The notes below the pieces were generated by a model that made no database searches, was not told where the DNA came from, and worked only from the letters and a program-made list of their open reading frames with translations. Source: Bradyrhizobium arachidis (GTDB lineage Bacteria; Pseudomonadota; Alphaproteobacteria; Rhizobiales; Xanthobacteraceae). Taken from it: DNA of 64,000 nucleotides. Position 1 is the first letter of the stretch, and every line of letters starts with the position of its first letter. Of this stretch, positions 45,804 through 54,621 are shown piece by piece. Location of the stretch: contig NZ_CP030050.1 in assembly GCF_015291705.1 (NCBI RefSeq), positions 5,146,001 to 5,210,000 of the forward strand. The letters run 5' to 3'. A program made the position numbers and the translations under genes.

Positions 45804-46016
45804 GTGAAGATCGAAATTCCAGAAACCGAATTGATTTGGGGCGCCGCTGCCATTGGCAAAGTGATCGGCCGCACCGAGAAGGGCGCTTTCCACGCTCTTC
45901 AAAGCGGCCGTGTGCCGGGCGCTCGCAATGTCGCCGGCCGTTGGGGTCTGCATGTCCCCACCTTCCTCGCCAGCTTCCAGACCGCCACAACGCCCCGCGC
46001 AAACGTCGCCGCTTGA
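45804..46016 (+). CDS. Small HTH protein, excisionase-like, GTG start
   Basis: A 70-residue protein (IWGAAAIGKVIGRTEKGAFH, LQSGRVPGARNVAGRWGLHV). The pattern IG-R-T-E-x-x-x-x-x-L-x-x-G-x-x-P-G-A-x-x-x-x-G-R-W is that of small DNA-binding regulators of alphaproteobacterial phages, often excisionases or Cro-like factors. The frame starts with GTG; GGAG is about eleven bases upstream. It follows the integrase and precedes the IS66 copy. Confidence 0.65.
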   Translation: MKIEIPETELIWGAAAIGKVIGRTEKGAFHALQSGRVPGARNVAGRWGLHVPTFLASFQTATTPRANVAA

Positions 46017-46050
46017 GCGTTGACAATTTCCATTCACTGCAAACTGACGA

Positions 46051-46058
46051 CATAGGTC
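46051..46058. repeat. Left target-site duplication of IS66
   Basis: CATAGGTC; the identical octamer is at 48599-48606. IS66 elements make 8-bp duplications. Confidence 0.9.
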
Positions 46059-46117
46059 GTCTCCCTCCGGTGAGGGCCGCCTTGTCGGGTTAATACCAGT
46101 GCTGTGTAACAGCCCTT

Positions 46118-46522
46118 ATGGACAGCAATAAGTTCAGTGCTCAGATTGAACGGTTCGAGGTTGTCGAGACTGGCCGTCGCCGTCGCTGGACCGATGATGA
46201 GAAACTCAAGATCGTTCTGGAGAGTTTGCAGGCCCCGCGCGCGGTCTCGTCGACAGCACGACGATACGGCATCTCGCGCTCGCTCCTGTTGACTTGGCGA
46301 CGATCGTTTGGGACGCGGACGAGCAATACTGAACAACCTCAGCCAGCGTTTGTGCCAGCGATGGTGATGCCGGACCAACCGCCGGCGCCGCCAGTAACTT
46401 TAGCGGGGCCAGCGAGCGGACGCATGGAGATTGTCGTCGGCAAGGCCTGTCGGGTGATCGTGGACGCCGGCGTTGATATGACCGCGTTGTCTCGCGTATT
46501 GGATCTGCTGGAGCGGCGATGA
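46118..46522 (+). CDS. tnpA: IS66 TnpA (OrfA)
   Basis: A 134-residue protein with the HTH of OrfA: RRRRWTDDEKLKIVLESLQA, then the recognition region RYGISRSLLLTWRR. C-terminal part Pro/Ala-rich. Its stop overlaps the tnpB start by four bases (ATGA). Confidence 0.9.
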   Translation: MDSNKFSAQIERFEVVETGRRRRWTDDEKLKIVLESLQAPRAVSSTARRYGISRSLLLTWRRSFGTRTSNTEQPQPAFVPAMVMPDQPPAPPVTLAGPASGRMEIVVGKACRVIVDAGVDMTALSRVLDLLERR

Positions 46523-46866
46523 TCCCGATCGCGGCAGGGGCGAGGATCTGGATCGCAACCGGTCACACTGACATGCGCAAAGGCATGCAGGGTCTGGCAT
46601 TGCTGGTGCAGGAGGGGCTGGGGCGGGATCCTTTTGCCGGCGACGTCTTTGTGTTCCGTGGTCGTGCTGGCACCCTGATCAAAGCCCTTTGGCACGACGG
46701 GATCGGGCTGTCGCTCTACGCCAAGCGACTGGACCGTGGCCGCTTCATCTGGCCGGCGACGGTGGATGGCGTGGTATCGCTGACCGCAGCTCAGATGGGC
46801 TATTTGCTGGAGGCGATCGACTGGCGCAATCCCCAACACAGCTGGCGGCCGCAGAGCGCAGGATAG
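46519..46866 (+). CDS. tnpB: IS66 TnpB (OrfB)
   Basis: A 115-residue protein typical of IS66 OrfB: IWIATGHTDMRKGMQGLALL, then DVFVFRGRAGTLIKALWHDG and the FIWPATVDGVV end. Needed for transposition in IS66; its exact role is not known. Confidence 0.92.
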   Translation: MIPIAAGARIWIATGHTDMRKGMQGLALLVQEGLGRDPFAGDVFVFRGRAGTLIKALWHDGIGLSLYAKRLDRGRFIWPATVDGVVSLTAAQMGYLLEAIDWRNPQHSWRPQSAG

Positions 46867-46936
46867 GTTGCGCAATAGTCCCGTGAGATTGCAAAAAGCG
46901 CACGCCAAATCGTCGCTTTTGTGATTCCATCGGTGC

Positions 46937-48565
46937 ATGGGTGACGGTCCCCAGAAGCTGCCGGAAGACATTGAGGCGCTGCAAGCGGCGTTGCTGGCGA
47001 CGCGCGCCGAACTCGCCAGCGTTCGCGCCCAGCAGTCCGACGACCATGCTCTGATCGCTCACCTGAAGCTGCAGATCGAAAAGCTGAACCGTGATCGTTA
47101 TGGCCCTCGCTCGGAGCGTACCGCAAGGCTGCTGGATCAGCTCGAACTGACGCTGGAGGAGCTCGAGGCCTCAGCGACTGAGGACGAACTCGCTGCCGAA
47201 ATGGCCGCGGCCAAGACGACGAAGGTGGCCTCGTTCACGCGCAAGAGGCCGTCGCGCCAGCCGTTCCCGGACCATCTGCCTCGCGAGCGGGTGCTCGTGC
47301 CGGGACCTGTGGCGTGCGCCTGCTGCGGCGGAGCGAGGTTGTCCAAGCTCGGGGAGGACATCACCGAGACGCTGGAGGTGATCCCGAAGTCCTGGAAGGT
47401 GATCCAGCACGTCCGGGAGAAGTTCAGCTGCCGTGATTGCGAGAAGATCAGCCAGTCCCCGGCGCCGTTCCACGTCATCGACCGTGGTTGGGCCGGCCCC
47501 AGCTTACTGGCGATGGTGCTGTTCGAGAAGTTCGGCCAGCACCAGCCGCTGAACCGTCAGGCCGAACGCTATGGCAAGGAAGGCGTGCCGATCAGCCTGT
47601 CGACCCTCGCCGACCAGGTTGGTGGCTGCACTGTTGCGCTGACGCCCTTGTTCCGGCGCCTCGAGGCCCATGTGCTGAGTGCCGAGCGATTGCACGGGGA
47701 TGACACGACGGTGCCGGTCCTGGCCAAAGGCAAGACCGACACCGGCCGCATCTGGGTCTATGTACGCGACGACAAGCCTTTTGGCGGGCAGGCCCCGCCG
47801 GGAGCAGTGTTTTATTACTCGCGCGATCGCGCGGGCGAGCATCCCCAGGCCCATCTGGCCGGCTACAACGGCATCTTCCAGGCCGATGCCTATGGCGGCT
47901 ATGGCAAGCTTTACGACCCGAGCCGCAACGTAGGTCCGATCCTGGAAGCGGCGTGTTGGGTCCATGCCCGACGACCGTTCTTCGTGATGGCTGATCTGGC
48001 GGAGAATGCGCGCCGCAAGGTACAAGGCAAAAAGCCAGCGGTGATCTCGCCTCTGGCACTGGAAGCAGTCCGTCGGATCGACGCCTTGTTCGAGATCGAG
48101 CGAGGCATCAACGGCGAGACGCCCGAACGGCGCCGGGCCGTCCGCCAGGAGCTGAGCGCGCCGCTGATGGCCGATCTGAAAGTCTGGATGCGTGAACAAC
48201 GCGCCAAGCTCTCCCGGCGCAACGACGTTGCCAAGGCGATGGACTACATGCTCAAGCGCTGGGATGCGTTTACCCGCTTCCTCGACGATGGCCGCATCTG
48301 CCTGTCGAACAACGCCGCCGAGCGAGCCCTGCGCGGCATCGCCCTGGGGCGGAAGTCTTGGCTGTTCTGTGGCTCCGACCGCGGCGGCGACCGTGCCGCG
48401 ATGATGTACAGCCTGATCGTCACAGCCAAAATGAACGACGTGGATCCACAAGCTTGGCTCGCCGACGTCCTGGCACGCATCGCTGCACATCCCGTACAAC
48501 GGCTCGACGAACTTTTGCCCTGGAATTGGCGCGACCGAAATAAGCAAGTCAACCAAGCAGCCTGA
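46937..48565 (+). CDS. tnpC: IS66 transposase TnpC
   Basis: A 542-residue DDE transposase. An N-terminal leucine-zipper-like part, a CxxC zinc finger (ACACCGG-type: [11 protein letters not shown]) near residue 120, then the IS66 core with [24 protein letters not shown] and [11 protein letters not shown], and a C-terminal [20 protein letters not shown]. Full length for the family. Confidence 0.94.
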   Translation: MGDGPQKLPEDIEALQAALLATRAELASVRAQQSDDHALIAHLKLQIEKLNRDRYGPRSERTARLLDQLELTLEELEASATEDELAAEMAAAKTTKVASFTRKRPSRQPFPDHLPRERVLVPGPVACACCGGARLSKLGEDITETLEVIPKSWKVIQHVREKFSCRDCEKISQSPAPFHVIDRGWAGPSLLAMVLFEKFGQHQPLNRQAERYGKEGVPISLSTLADQVGGCTVALTPLFRRLEAHVLSAERLHGDDTTVPVLAKGKTDTGRIWVYVRDDKPFGGQAPPGAVFYYSRDRAGEHPQAHLAGYNGIFQADAYGGYGKLYDPSRNVGPILEAACWVHARRPFFVMADLAENARRKVQGKKPAVISPLALEAVRRIDALFEIERGINGETPERRRAVRQELSAPLMADLKVWMREQRAKLSRRNDVAKAMDYMLKRWDAFTRFLDDGRICLSNNAAERALRGIALGRKSWLFCGSDRGGDRAAMMYSLIVTAKMNDVDPQAWLADVLARIAAHPVQRLDELLPWNWRDRNKQVNQAA

Positions 48566-48598
48566 GTGACCGCTACGCGGTCCTCACCGGATGCTTAC

Positions 48599-48606
48599 CA
48601 TAGGTC
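48599..48606. repeat. Right target-site duplication of IS66
   Basis: CATAGGTC, identical to 46051-46058. Joining the two copies restores a sequence that leads straight to the start codon at 48611. Confidence 0.9.
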
Positions 48607-48610
48607 GAAC

Positions 48611-49285
48611 ATGCGCTATTTTGATTTTCTCGAAGCCCAAGCCGCCAGCGTTTCGGACGTTGCCGTACGGGGCGCGATGACTCGCGTTGCCAAGCTGCAT
48701 CGCGAGATCCTGGCGAACACCGCCAATGTCCGCGGCAACAAGGATCTAAGCGAACAGGGCCGGACGAAGGAAGCCCGTTCTCTCCTCGGCAAAAAGGCTT
48801 GGGAATTGATCCGCGCCAACGCGACCGTGCAGCGGCTTAACGCGCGCATCGACGAGAAGCGCGCCAAGATTCAGTTGCCGGCGATCGATAAAGCCGATGC
48901 GGCCGGCGCGGTATTGCGCGGTCAGGTGCGTGACCGGCTGCCGAAGTCGAGCAAGGAGCTGCGAACGCTGATTCCGACTATGTCGGCGCTGTATCTGCAG
49001 ACGCTACTCGAAGCACCTGAACTCGTCGGCGCCGATTCCGAGACGGTCGAGGTCGCACGCAGTCGTGCAATCGAACTCGTGCAGCCGGGCGTGACGGCCG
49101 CTCTGGACGCCGAGCGCAACGCGGTGCGACTGCTGGCGAACGCCACGGGCGAATTGAGCAAAGCCGCGTGCGACCTGGCAGAGCTGCCGAACACCCGTGC
49201 GCTGACCGAGTTCCTGAACCAGACCGTACCGGATCAGCGGCACATCGAAGCAGACGTTGAGCGCGAAACCGCGCTCGCCGCGTAA
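48611..49285 (+). CDS. Helical hypothetical protein, first gene of the virion-like run
   Basis: A 224-residue, almost entirely helical protein with no membrane part. Residues 15-90 are rich in Arg, Lys, Glu and Ala and may coil. Before IS66 arrived, its start stood just after the small HTH gene. Size and helical content would suit a scaffold-like or minor structural protein, but no family is recognised. The IS66 copy lies five bases before the start codon and may have cut it off from its promoter. Confidence 0.55.
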   Translation: MRYFDFLEAQAASVSDVAVRGAMTRVAKLHREILANTANVRGNKDLSEQGRTKEARSLLGKKAWELIRANATVQRLNARIDEKRAKIQLPAIDKADAAGAVLRGQVRDRLPKSSKELRTLIPTMSALYLQTLLEAPELVGADSETVEVARSRAIELVQPGVTAALDAERNAVRLLANATGELSKAACDLAELPNTRALTEFLNQTVPDQRHIEADVERETALAA

Positions 49286-49317
49286 CTCGCTCCCATCTCA
49301 AGAAAGGATCCTTTTCC

Positions 49318-49626
49318 ATGGCTACTCTTTCCCAGTTGCAGACCGCTCGCACCAGCGCCGGGGCAACCTATGTTTCTGCGTTGGCGGCCTTCAAGACGGC
49401 GTTCGTCAATCTCGCGGCGTATGACATGACGCTTCGCAACAAGAACGTCGACAGCGTCGGGACGGCGCTGAAGTACCCCACCTTCAAAGTGCGCGACCGC
49501 CTTCAGCTAATCGCAGCGCTGGAATTGTTTGCTCACAACGAATTCCAGCCGACCGTGACCGGCGATTGGGAGGAACAGATTGTCGCGGCGCTGAACTCGA
49601 ACCTCTCATCGTTCACGCCGGGTTGA
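49318..49626 (+). CDS. Hypothetical helical protein (paralogue A1)
   Basis: A 102-residue helical protein (LSQLQTARTSAGATYVSALA). It aligns with the next gene: both have AxxxAxAxYVxAxxAFxxAxxxLAAxDxTLxNxNV at the start and HNEFxP/HSEFAP later. AAGGA is eight bases upstream. Function unknown; it may be a small virion component. Confidence 0.6.
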   Translation: MATLSQLQTARTSAGATYVSALAAFKTAFVNLAAYDMTLRNKNVDSVGTALKYPTFKVRDRLQLIAALELFAHNEFQPTVTGDWEEQIVAALNSNLSSFTPG

Positions 49627-49632
49627 GCCGCG

Positions 49633-49929
49633 ATGAATCGGCAACAGCTCCGAGCAGAACGCGAAGCGGCCGGCGCGGCCTACGTGGAGGCTGTTAAAGC
49701 CTTTCGCGAGGCGTGGGCGCGCCTGGCCGCGATCGACCGCACCTTGGCGAATAGCAACGTAGCCGGAAACGATTCTCCGCCGCGCAGTTTCCATTTCATG
49801 CGCAACAACCTTGAGCAGGCGTTGCGATCGTTTCAACACAGCGAGTTCGCGCCGCGCATCTTGGTCAACGAATGGCACGATCGCGCGGTGCAGATCAGCG
49901 ACAAGCAGATCGAGGGGTTCAGACCATGA
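49633..49929 (+). CDS. Hypothetical helical protein (paralogue A2)
   Basis: A 98-residue paralogue of the gene before it (GAAYVEAVKAFREAWARLAA; later SFQHSEFAPRILVNEWHDRA). The stop overlaps the next start (ATGA). The pair probably arose by tandem duplication and then diverged. Confidence 0.6.
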   Translation: MNRQQLRAEREAAGAAYVEAVKAFREAWARLAAIDRTLANSNVAGNDSPPRSFHFMRNNLEQALRSFQHSEFAPRILVNEWHDRAVQISDKQIEGFRP

Positions 49930-50267
49930 GCTACGATTATTCCACTGGACGAGTCGAAATCGTCCCCTTTACCGCGAGCTTCACCCTGAGAAACGAAGAC
50001 ATTGGCAAGGCGTTTCGATACGAAGGCGCCACTAACGCCAGCGTGACCGTCCCCAACGACCTTCACTCCGGCTTCTCCTGTGGTTTCATTCAATACTCGA
50101 CCGGCACGATTACGATCGTCAGCGGAGCGCATGCGACGAAGGTGGCGGGCGGAAGCGCAACCAACGCGCAGTACCAGTCCGGCTCGCTCATAGTGACGAA
50201 GCGGAGCGGCGGCAACTTCGGCGTAGTGGCCGACATCGACTACCTCGTCGGTGGTGATTTTTCGTAA
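49926..50267 (+). CDS. Beta-rich hypothetical protein (paralogue B1)
   Basis: A 113-residue beta-strand protein. It shares with the next gene VPFTxSFTLxxxDxGKxFR, VTVPxDLHxGFxxGFxxY and AxYQSGSLxVxKRxGG, ending xxDIxYLVGGDF. The compact, repeated-strand look suits a capsid decoration, fibre-tip or carbohydrate-binding protein; no family recognised. Confidence 0.6.
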   Translation: MSYDYSTGRVEIVPFTASFTLRNEDIGKAFRYEGATNASVTVPNDLHSGFSCGFIQYSTGTITIVSGAHATKVAGGSATNAQYQSGSLIVTKRSGGNFGVVADIDYLVGGDFS

Positions 50268-50291
50268 TCGCGAGCAAGTCGAGAGGTCCAG

Positions 50292-50630
50292 GTGAGCTAT
50301 CAATACGCAGATTTCCGCGGAAACGTCGTCCCGTTCACTGGCAGCTTTACGCTGACCATCAACGACAACGGCAAGGTCTTCCGTTGCGACGACCCTAGCA
50401 ATGTCGTCGTGACCGTCCCCAGTGACTTGCACACCGGCTTCAACGTCGGTTTCGTCATGTACAACACCGGCATAGTGACGCTCGCTGCCGCTCCGCACGC
50501 GGTCAACAAGTCCGGCAAGACTGCTCTGTCCACGCAATATCAGTCGGGCTCGCTCATGGTGATGAAGCGAACGGGCGGCCCCGGCATTCTCGGCGACATC
50601 GAATACTTGGTTGGTGGTGACTTCGCGTGA
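50292..50630 (+). CDS. Beta-rich hypothetical protein (paralogue B2), GTG start
   Basis: A 112-residue paralogue of B1 (FRGNVVPFTGSFTLTINDNG; ends DIEYLVGGDFA). The GTG at 50292 is preceded by GAGAGGTCC. Its stop overlaps the next GTG by four bases (GTGA). Confidence 0.6.
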   Translation: MSYQYADFRGNVVPFTGSFTLTINDNGKVFRCDDPSNVVVTVPSDLHTGFNVGFVMYNTGIVTLAAAPHAVNKSGKTALSTQYQSGSLMVMKRTGGPGILGDIEYLVGGDFA

Positions 50631-50854
50631 CCGACGCTCTCAAACAGATCGTGCAGGAGTTCGAGACCGCTTTGCTAGCAGGTGTCCGCAGCGGTGCCGA
50701 CGAAGCGGGGCTGAAATCGATCCGTGATCAAGCATTCGATCGGCTGCGCGAGGTCAAAGAAGGTTCGGCGTCGCCATGTCTCGAAACGATCTTTGATGTC
50801 GCGGGCGAGATCGGCGCGAAACTGGATATGGCACTGAAGGTGATCGAGTCGTGA
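50627..50854 (+). CDS. Small helical hypothetical protein, GTG start
   Basis: A 75-residue helical, acidic protein (MTDALKQIVQEFETALLAGV). Both its start and its stop overlap neighbouring genes (GTGA at each junction), so it is tightly fixed in the operon. Function unknown. Confidence 0.55.
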   Translation: MTDALKQIVQEFETALLAGVRSGADEAGLKSIRDQAFDRLREVKEGSASPCLETIFDVAGEIGAKLDMALKVIES

Positions 50855-51516
50855 CCGCCAACAATCTTATCGCATCCAAAAAACACAACTGCATCTGGAT
50901 CGCGACGGACGCGGCATCGTATCTGGACGACGGGACTATCACGGAGTTCAAGTCCAAGATTCACGCCATTCCTGCGTGGCCGGCCGTGATCACCGGTCGC
51001 GGCAATTCCTTCGGCCTGGACACCGCTGCTCGTGAGCTTCGGAAGCGCGCCTCCAGCTTCGACGAACTGGTCGGCATCGCTTCCCGCGAACTTCCGTTGA
51101 TCGTCGATCAGTTCAAATTGGACCGGCCTTTCGAACTCCACCTGGCGGGCTTTTTCCGCGGTCGCCCGATGCTGTTCTATATCCGGACAGCCGGCGGTCA
51201 TGACAGCATCGGCTTTGGCTCGACTCCCTACCTGATCTTGCCCGTTGGGCGGACGTCGTTTGGCCCATGGCCATCAGAAGAATTGATCGCGGCGACGGGC
51301 TTCGTCGAGCCGGATCCCGACGACGAGCCGGGCCAGATCGCGAACAGCCTGTGCAAGCTGCTCGAACTGCAACGCCGCACGCCCGCGGAGGATGGCTTTT
51401 CGCGAGTGGGCGGCTTCGCCGAGCTGACGACAATCACGCCCAACGCGATCGATCAGCAGATTGTCCACCGTTGGGCCGGTGACCGCATCGGCCATCGCAT
51501 GTCGCTGGAGCACTGA
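50851..51516 (+). CDS. Ntn-hydrolase/proteasome-fold-like protein, GTG start
   Basis: A 221-residue protein. The start (HNCIWIATDAASYLDDGTIT, EFKSKIHAIPAWPAVITGRG) resembles the first strands of proteasome-beta or HslV-like Ntn hydrolases, including D-A-A and a K about 18 residues on. No N-terminal catalytic Thr, Ser or Cys is seen at position 2, so maturation or loss of activity is open. Phages of alphaproteobacteria often carry such a protein beside their tail genes. Confidence 0.45.
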   Translation: MTANNLIASKKHNCIWIATDAASYLDDGTITEFKSKIHAIPAWPAVITGRGNSFGLDTAARELRKRASSFDELVGIASRELPLIVDQFKLDRPFELHLAGFFRGRPMLFYIRTAGGHDSIGFGSTPYLILPVGRTSFGPWPSEELIAATGFVEPDPDDEPGQIANSLCKLLELQRRTPAEDGFSRVGGFAELTTITPNAIDQQIVHRWAGDRIGHRMSLEH

Positions 51517-51519
51517 GCA

Positions 51520-52395
51520 ATGGCGCAGATCGGCGTTTTCCGAATGAAGGACGCTGCCAAAGCGGCCGGTGATCAGCTTCGGGCATGGCAAGACCAAGGG
51601 CTCATCGATCCGAAAAAGGTGGACGAGTTCAGCGCCGCGCTCAACTATAGTTCCAAGCAAATGGAAGACCTGAGCGATCAAGCGAAAGTCGCGGCGTCGC
51701 TGCTGCCGCAATTCCAGCAAGCCTTGAACGACGCCGGCAACGCTCGGAAGCAGCTTGATTCACTTGCATCCGAAGGGATGAGCGTCAATCGCGGCTTTTT
51801 CACCATGTTCAATCAGCAGATTCGAAGCGGCGCTAACGCGTGGGACGCGTTCAAATCAGCCGGTCTCGATGCGCTCGGCAAACTCAGCGACAAGCTCGCA
51901 TCAATGGCGGCCGACAAGCTATTTGCGTCGGCGTTCGGCGGCTCGTCGGGCGGTCTCGCTTCTCTGTTCGGTCTCGGCGGCACGCCGACCATGTCCGCAC
52001 CTGGTGACCTTGGCGCAGGTACGGGCGGCTTGTCGTTCCCCATGTTTGCCGATGGCGGCTATACCGGTGCGGGCGGCAAATATCAGCCTGCCGGCATTGT
52101 CCACAAAGGCGAATACGTGATGGACGCGGTAACGGTCCGCCGCGTTGGCGTTGCCAATCTGGACAGCCTGCGCGGTTACGCCGATGGCGGCCTCGTTGGA
52201 AACATGACGCGCGCAGCCAATGGCAACAGTGGCCAGGTGACCATCCATGCGGGAGATACCCACATCAACATTGAGGGCAGCGCCGACGAAAAAACCGTCG
52301 CGTTGATGCGTGCGGAATTGGCTCGCGATCGCGCGTCTCGCTACGCGGATACGGTCAAGATTGTTCAGAGCGCGAAGAAAAGGCGGGATCTATGA
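51520..52395 (+). CDS. Short tail tape-measure protein (C-terminal type)
   Basis: A 291-residue protein. Residues 1-150 are helical, followed by a hydrophobic AADKLFASAFGGSSGGLASL part and the end motif FADGGYTGAGGKYQPAGIVH with KGEYVMDA, which is the C-terminal signature of phage tape measure proteins. Full tape measures have 600 or more residues, so this is truncated or marks a very short tail. Overlapping stop/start (ATGA) with the next gene. Confidence 0.7.
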   Translation: MAQIGVFRMKDAAKAAGDQLRAWQDQGLIDPKKVDEFSAALNYSSKQMEDLSDQAKVAASLLPQFQQALNDAGNARKQLDSLASEGMSVNRGFFTMFNQQIRSGANAWDAFKSAGLDALGKLSDKLASMAADKLFASAFGGSSGGLASLFGLGGTPTMSAPGDLGAGTGGLSFPMFADGGYTGAGGKYQPAGIVHKGEYVMDAVTVRRVGVANLDSLRGYADGGLVGNMTRAANGNSGQVTIHAGDTHINIEGSADEKTVALMRAELARDRASRYADTVKIVQSAKKRRDL

Positions 52396-52580
52396 GCGCA
52401 AGCAGTCAAAAAATCGAACTCCATAACTTGCCCCCCGATCTCACCGAGCCACCGCCCGACGCGCGCGGGTGGCTTGCCTGGCAACCTCTGACCGGCAAAG
52501 CCTGGCGAAAGCTCGACGGCCGGTGGCTGCCGATCGCCGAAGCAAACGCCATCGTTGAAGCAAGGAAGAAATCTCAATGA
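52392..52580 (+). CDS. Small protein between tape measure and fibre genes
   Basis: A 62-residue protein, acidic and Pro-rich at first, then WLAWQPLTGKAWRKLDGRWL. ATGA overlaps on both sides. Its place suggests an assembly or chaperone function for tail parts; no family recognised. Confidence 0.5.
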   Translation: MSASSQKIELHNLPPDLTEPPPDARGWLAWQPLTGKAWRKLDGRWLPIAEANAIVEARKKSQ

Positions 52581-54079
52581 CCGCACTCGCAACTTACTCC
52601 ACGGGCACCGCCACCGTTTCGGCGGGAGGAACGACTGTCACCGGCATCGGCACGATCTGGTCGGGAACGAACGTCAAGCCCGGCGACATTTTCCAAGTTG
52701 GTAATTTTCAATCGGTGATCTCCGACGTCACGGACACCACGCACCTGGTCATTCCCCCGTGGGGCGGCGGTGCTCAGACGGGAGTCGCTTACACGATTTG
52801 GCAAGTGTCGCCCCAGCGCTTTGCGGGCGCGCAGGCGATGCAGACCGTCAATGAACTGGTGGCGGCCTTTGAAGTCAGCGGCTTCTTTTGGTTCGTCGAT
52901 GTCGGCCTAATGGCCCCCGATCCGTCTTATGGCAACGATGGACAATGGGCCTATCAGCCCTCAACCGGGGCCTATTGGCTGAAAACCGGAGGCGTATGGG
53001 TATCGAGCGGGTCGCCTGCCGCTGGTTATGGTGGTACCTCGACGACGTCGCTTATCATTGGCACGGGGTCAAAGGCATTCACCACGCAATCCGGTCTTGG
53101 CTACAACGGCGCGCGCGTGCGAGCCGCAGCCGCGAGCGACGCCACGAAATGGATGGAGGGCGTCGCCACCTATAGCGGCACGACTCTAACAATCTCGGTC
53201 GACAAGACGAACGGGAGTGGCACGTTCGCAAATTGGACCTTTGCAATCGCGGGCCAACCTGGCCCCGGCGACATGGTCGCAGCGAATAATCTATCGGATG
53301 TGGCCAGTCCTGCCGCTGCACTCAAGAATCTTGGTACTCCGGCTGTGCTGCGCTCCTATCTCGCGGGTCTTACGCTTTCGACTGCGGGAAGTTCGTCGTC
53401 TTTCGGCGTCGCCGCTGGCGTGGCGACCGACAGCACCAATGTCGATTTCCTTTCGCTAGCATCAGCCTATGCAAAAACTACCGGTGCATGGGCGGTCGGG
53501 AGCGGCAATGGTGCGCTCGACACCGGGACCATCGCCAGCAGCGCTTGGTACCATGTTTTTCTGATCAAGCGACCTGACACGGGTGTCGTTGATGTTCTGA
53601 TTTCTTTGTCTGCGACGTCTCCGACCCTTCCGGCGAACTACACGTTGTTTCGCCGCATCGGCTCGCTTTGCACGGCTGCATCGCAGTGGATCAAGTTTAC
53701 ACAGCTAGGCGATGAGTTCATTTGGGATGTTTCGACGTTGAGCCTAAATGCAAGTCCTGTCGGTGACACTCTGGCTCACGCCCTTACCGTGAATGTGCCT
53801 ACCAGTGTGAAGGTTACGGCCATCCTGTCGGTCGGTGGGATTGCTGGAAGTGGGGCAGACGGGCGCGTCTATATTTCAGAGTTTGATAAATCGGATGAAG
53901 CGCCAGGAAACTCAAATCTCAACGCGGGCGTTCAAGGGTCCACGGCGTTGCAGGGCTGGCAGCGCTTTCTAGTCCGCACGAATGCTAGCGCGCAGATTCG
54001 TTACCGCGCCTTCAACGCGACCGGCCAGCTTATCGTCAATACGCAAGGCTGGATCGACCGTCGCGGCAGAGACGGCTAG
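52577..54079 (+). CDS. Tail-fibre-like protein
   Basis: A 500-residue Gly, Ser, Thr and Ala rich beta protein. The first 90 residues (GTATVSAGGTTVTGIGTIWS, then a short strand module) resemble the N-terminal part of phage tail fibres that attach to the tail; then LAAAFEVSG-like linker, a repeat-rich shaft (WAYQPSTGAYWLKTGGVWVS), and a C-terminal beta domain. It probably binds a cell surface. Last gene of the overlapping run. Confidence 0.6.
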   Translation: MTALATYSTGTATVSAGGTTVTGIGTIWSGTNVKPGDIFQVGNFQSVISDVTDTTHLVIPPWGGGAQTGVAYTIWQVSPQRFAGAQAMQTVNELVAAFEVSGFFWFVDVGLMAPDPSYGNDGQWAYQPSTGAYWLKTGGVWVSSGSPAAGYGGTSTTSLIIGTGSKAFTTQSGLGYNGARVRAAAASDATKWMEGVATYSGTTLTISVDKTNGSGTFANWTFAIAGQPGPGDMVAANNLSDVASPAAALKNLGTPAVLRSYLAGLTLSTAGSSSSFGVAAGVATDSTNVDFLSLASAYAKTTGAWAVGSGNGALDTGTIASSAWYHVFLIKRPDTGVVDVLISLSATSPTLPANYTLFRRIGSLCTAASQWIKFTQLGDEFIWDVSTLSLNASPVGDTLAHALTVNVPTSVKVTAILSVGGIAGSGADGRVYISEFDKSDEAPGNSNLNAGVQGSTALQGWQRFLVRTNASAQIRYRAFNATGQLIVNTQGWIDRRGRDG

Positions 54080-54347
54080 GAAACAGCCATTTGCCAGGCT
54101 GAGTCATTGGCGAGATGCCAAGGCGAGGCCGGGCAAGTGAACACTTTGGAAACGGAGACGTCCTGATTCAAAGTGTTCCGGCGATCGCATGGGCGGACGC
54201 GCCTGTGTGATCGTGTCGGGTGCGCGTCGGCGCAGTCCGTTTCAACCGCACTTGCTGGTTGGGGTGGAGCGCCAGAAAGTCGCATGTCTGCGTCGCTTGG
54301 TAAGTTGTATGCAACTCCCAGATGAACAAACCGGGAGGAGCTTAAAG

Positions 54348-54602
54348 ATGCTACGCCTCTTCGTTTCGATCATTTTTGCGACAATCGCGCTGACCTTTTC
54401 AGCCACTGCCGCCGATCTATCCAAGAAGCCGAGGCCGGCCGATTGGTCAAAAATCTGCGAGAATTCTGGTCGCGGCAGGCCGGCTTGTAAGGCAGATTGC
54501 AGGCAGAATGGCAACAGCCAAGCATGTAGCGTCTATTGCCCCGACGGATACCATATTGGTAATTGCCTCGTGGGCGTGAGTTGTCCGTTTCAGAATTGCT
54601 GA
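54348..54602 (+). CDS. Cys-rich small secreted protein
   Basis: An 84-residue protein with a signal peptide (1-23, ending in ATAAD). The mature part has eight cysteines in a regular order (C-x10-C-x3-C-x7-C-x3-C, then two more pairs), so it should be disulfide-knotted. GGGAGGAG is eight bases before the ATG. Perhaps a toxin-like, inhibitory or host-contact protein; no family recognised. Confidence 0.6.
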   Translation: MLRLFVSIIFATIALTFSATAADLSKKPRPADWSKICENSGRGRPACKADCRQNGNSQACSVYCPDGYHIGNCLVGVSCPFQNC

Positions 54603-54621
54603 GCCGATTTATTGGTGTGTT

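Larger units (their letters stand above)
46059..48598 (+). mobile_element. IS66-family insertion sequence
   Basis: 2540 bp with the three genes tnpA, tnpB and tnpC in the usual order. The ends pair as imperfect inverted repeats: GTCTCCCTCCGGTGAGG at the left and GTAAGCATCCGGTGAGG (complement) at the right. CATAGGTC is duplicated outside both ends. All three frames are open, so it looks intact. It lies in the untranslated gap before the gene at 48611. Confidence 0.93.

Noticed and set aside
47504..48556. Minus-strand frame inside tnpC
   Set aside because: Antisense shadow of the IS66 transposase.
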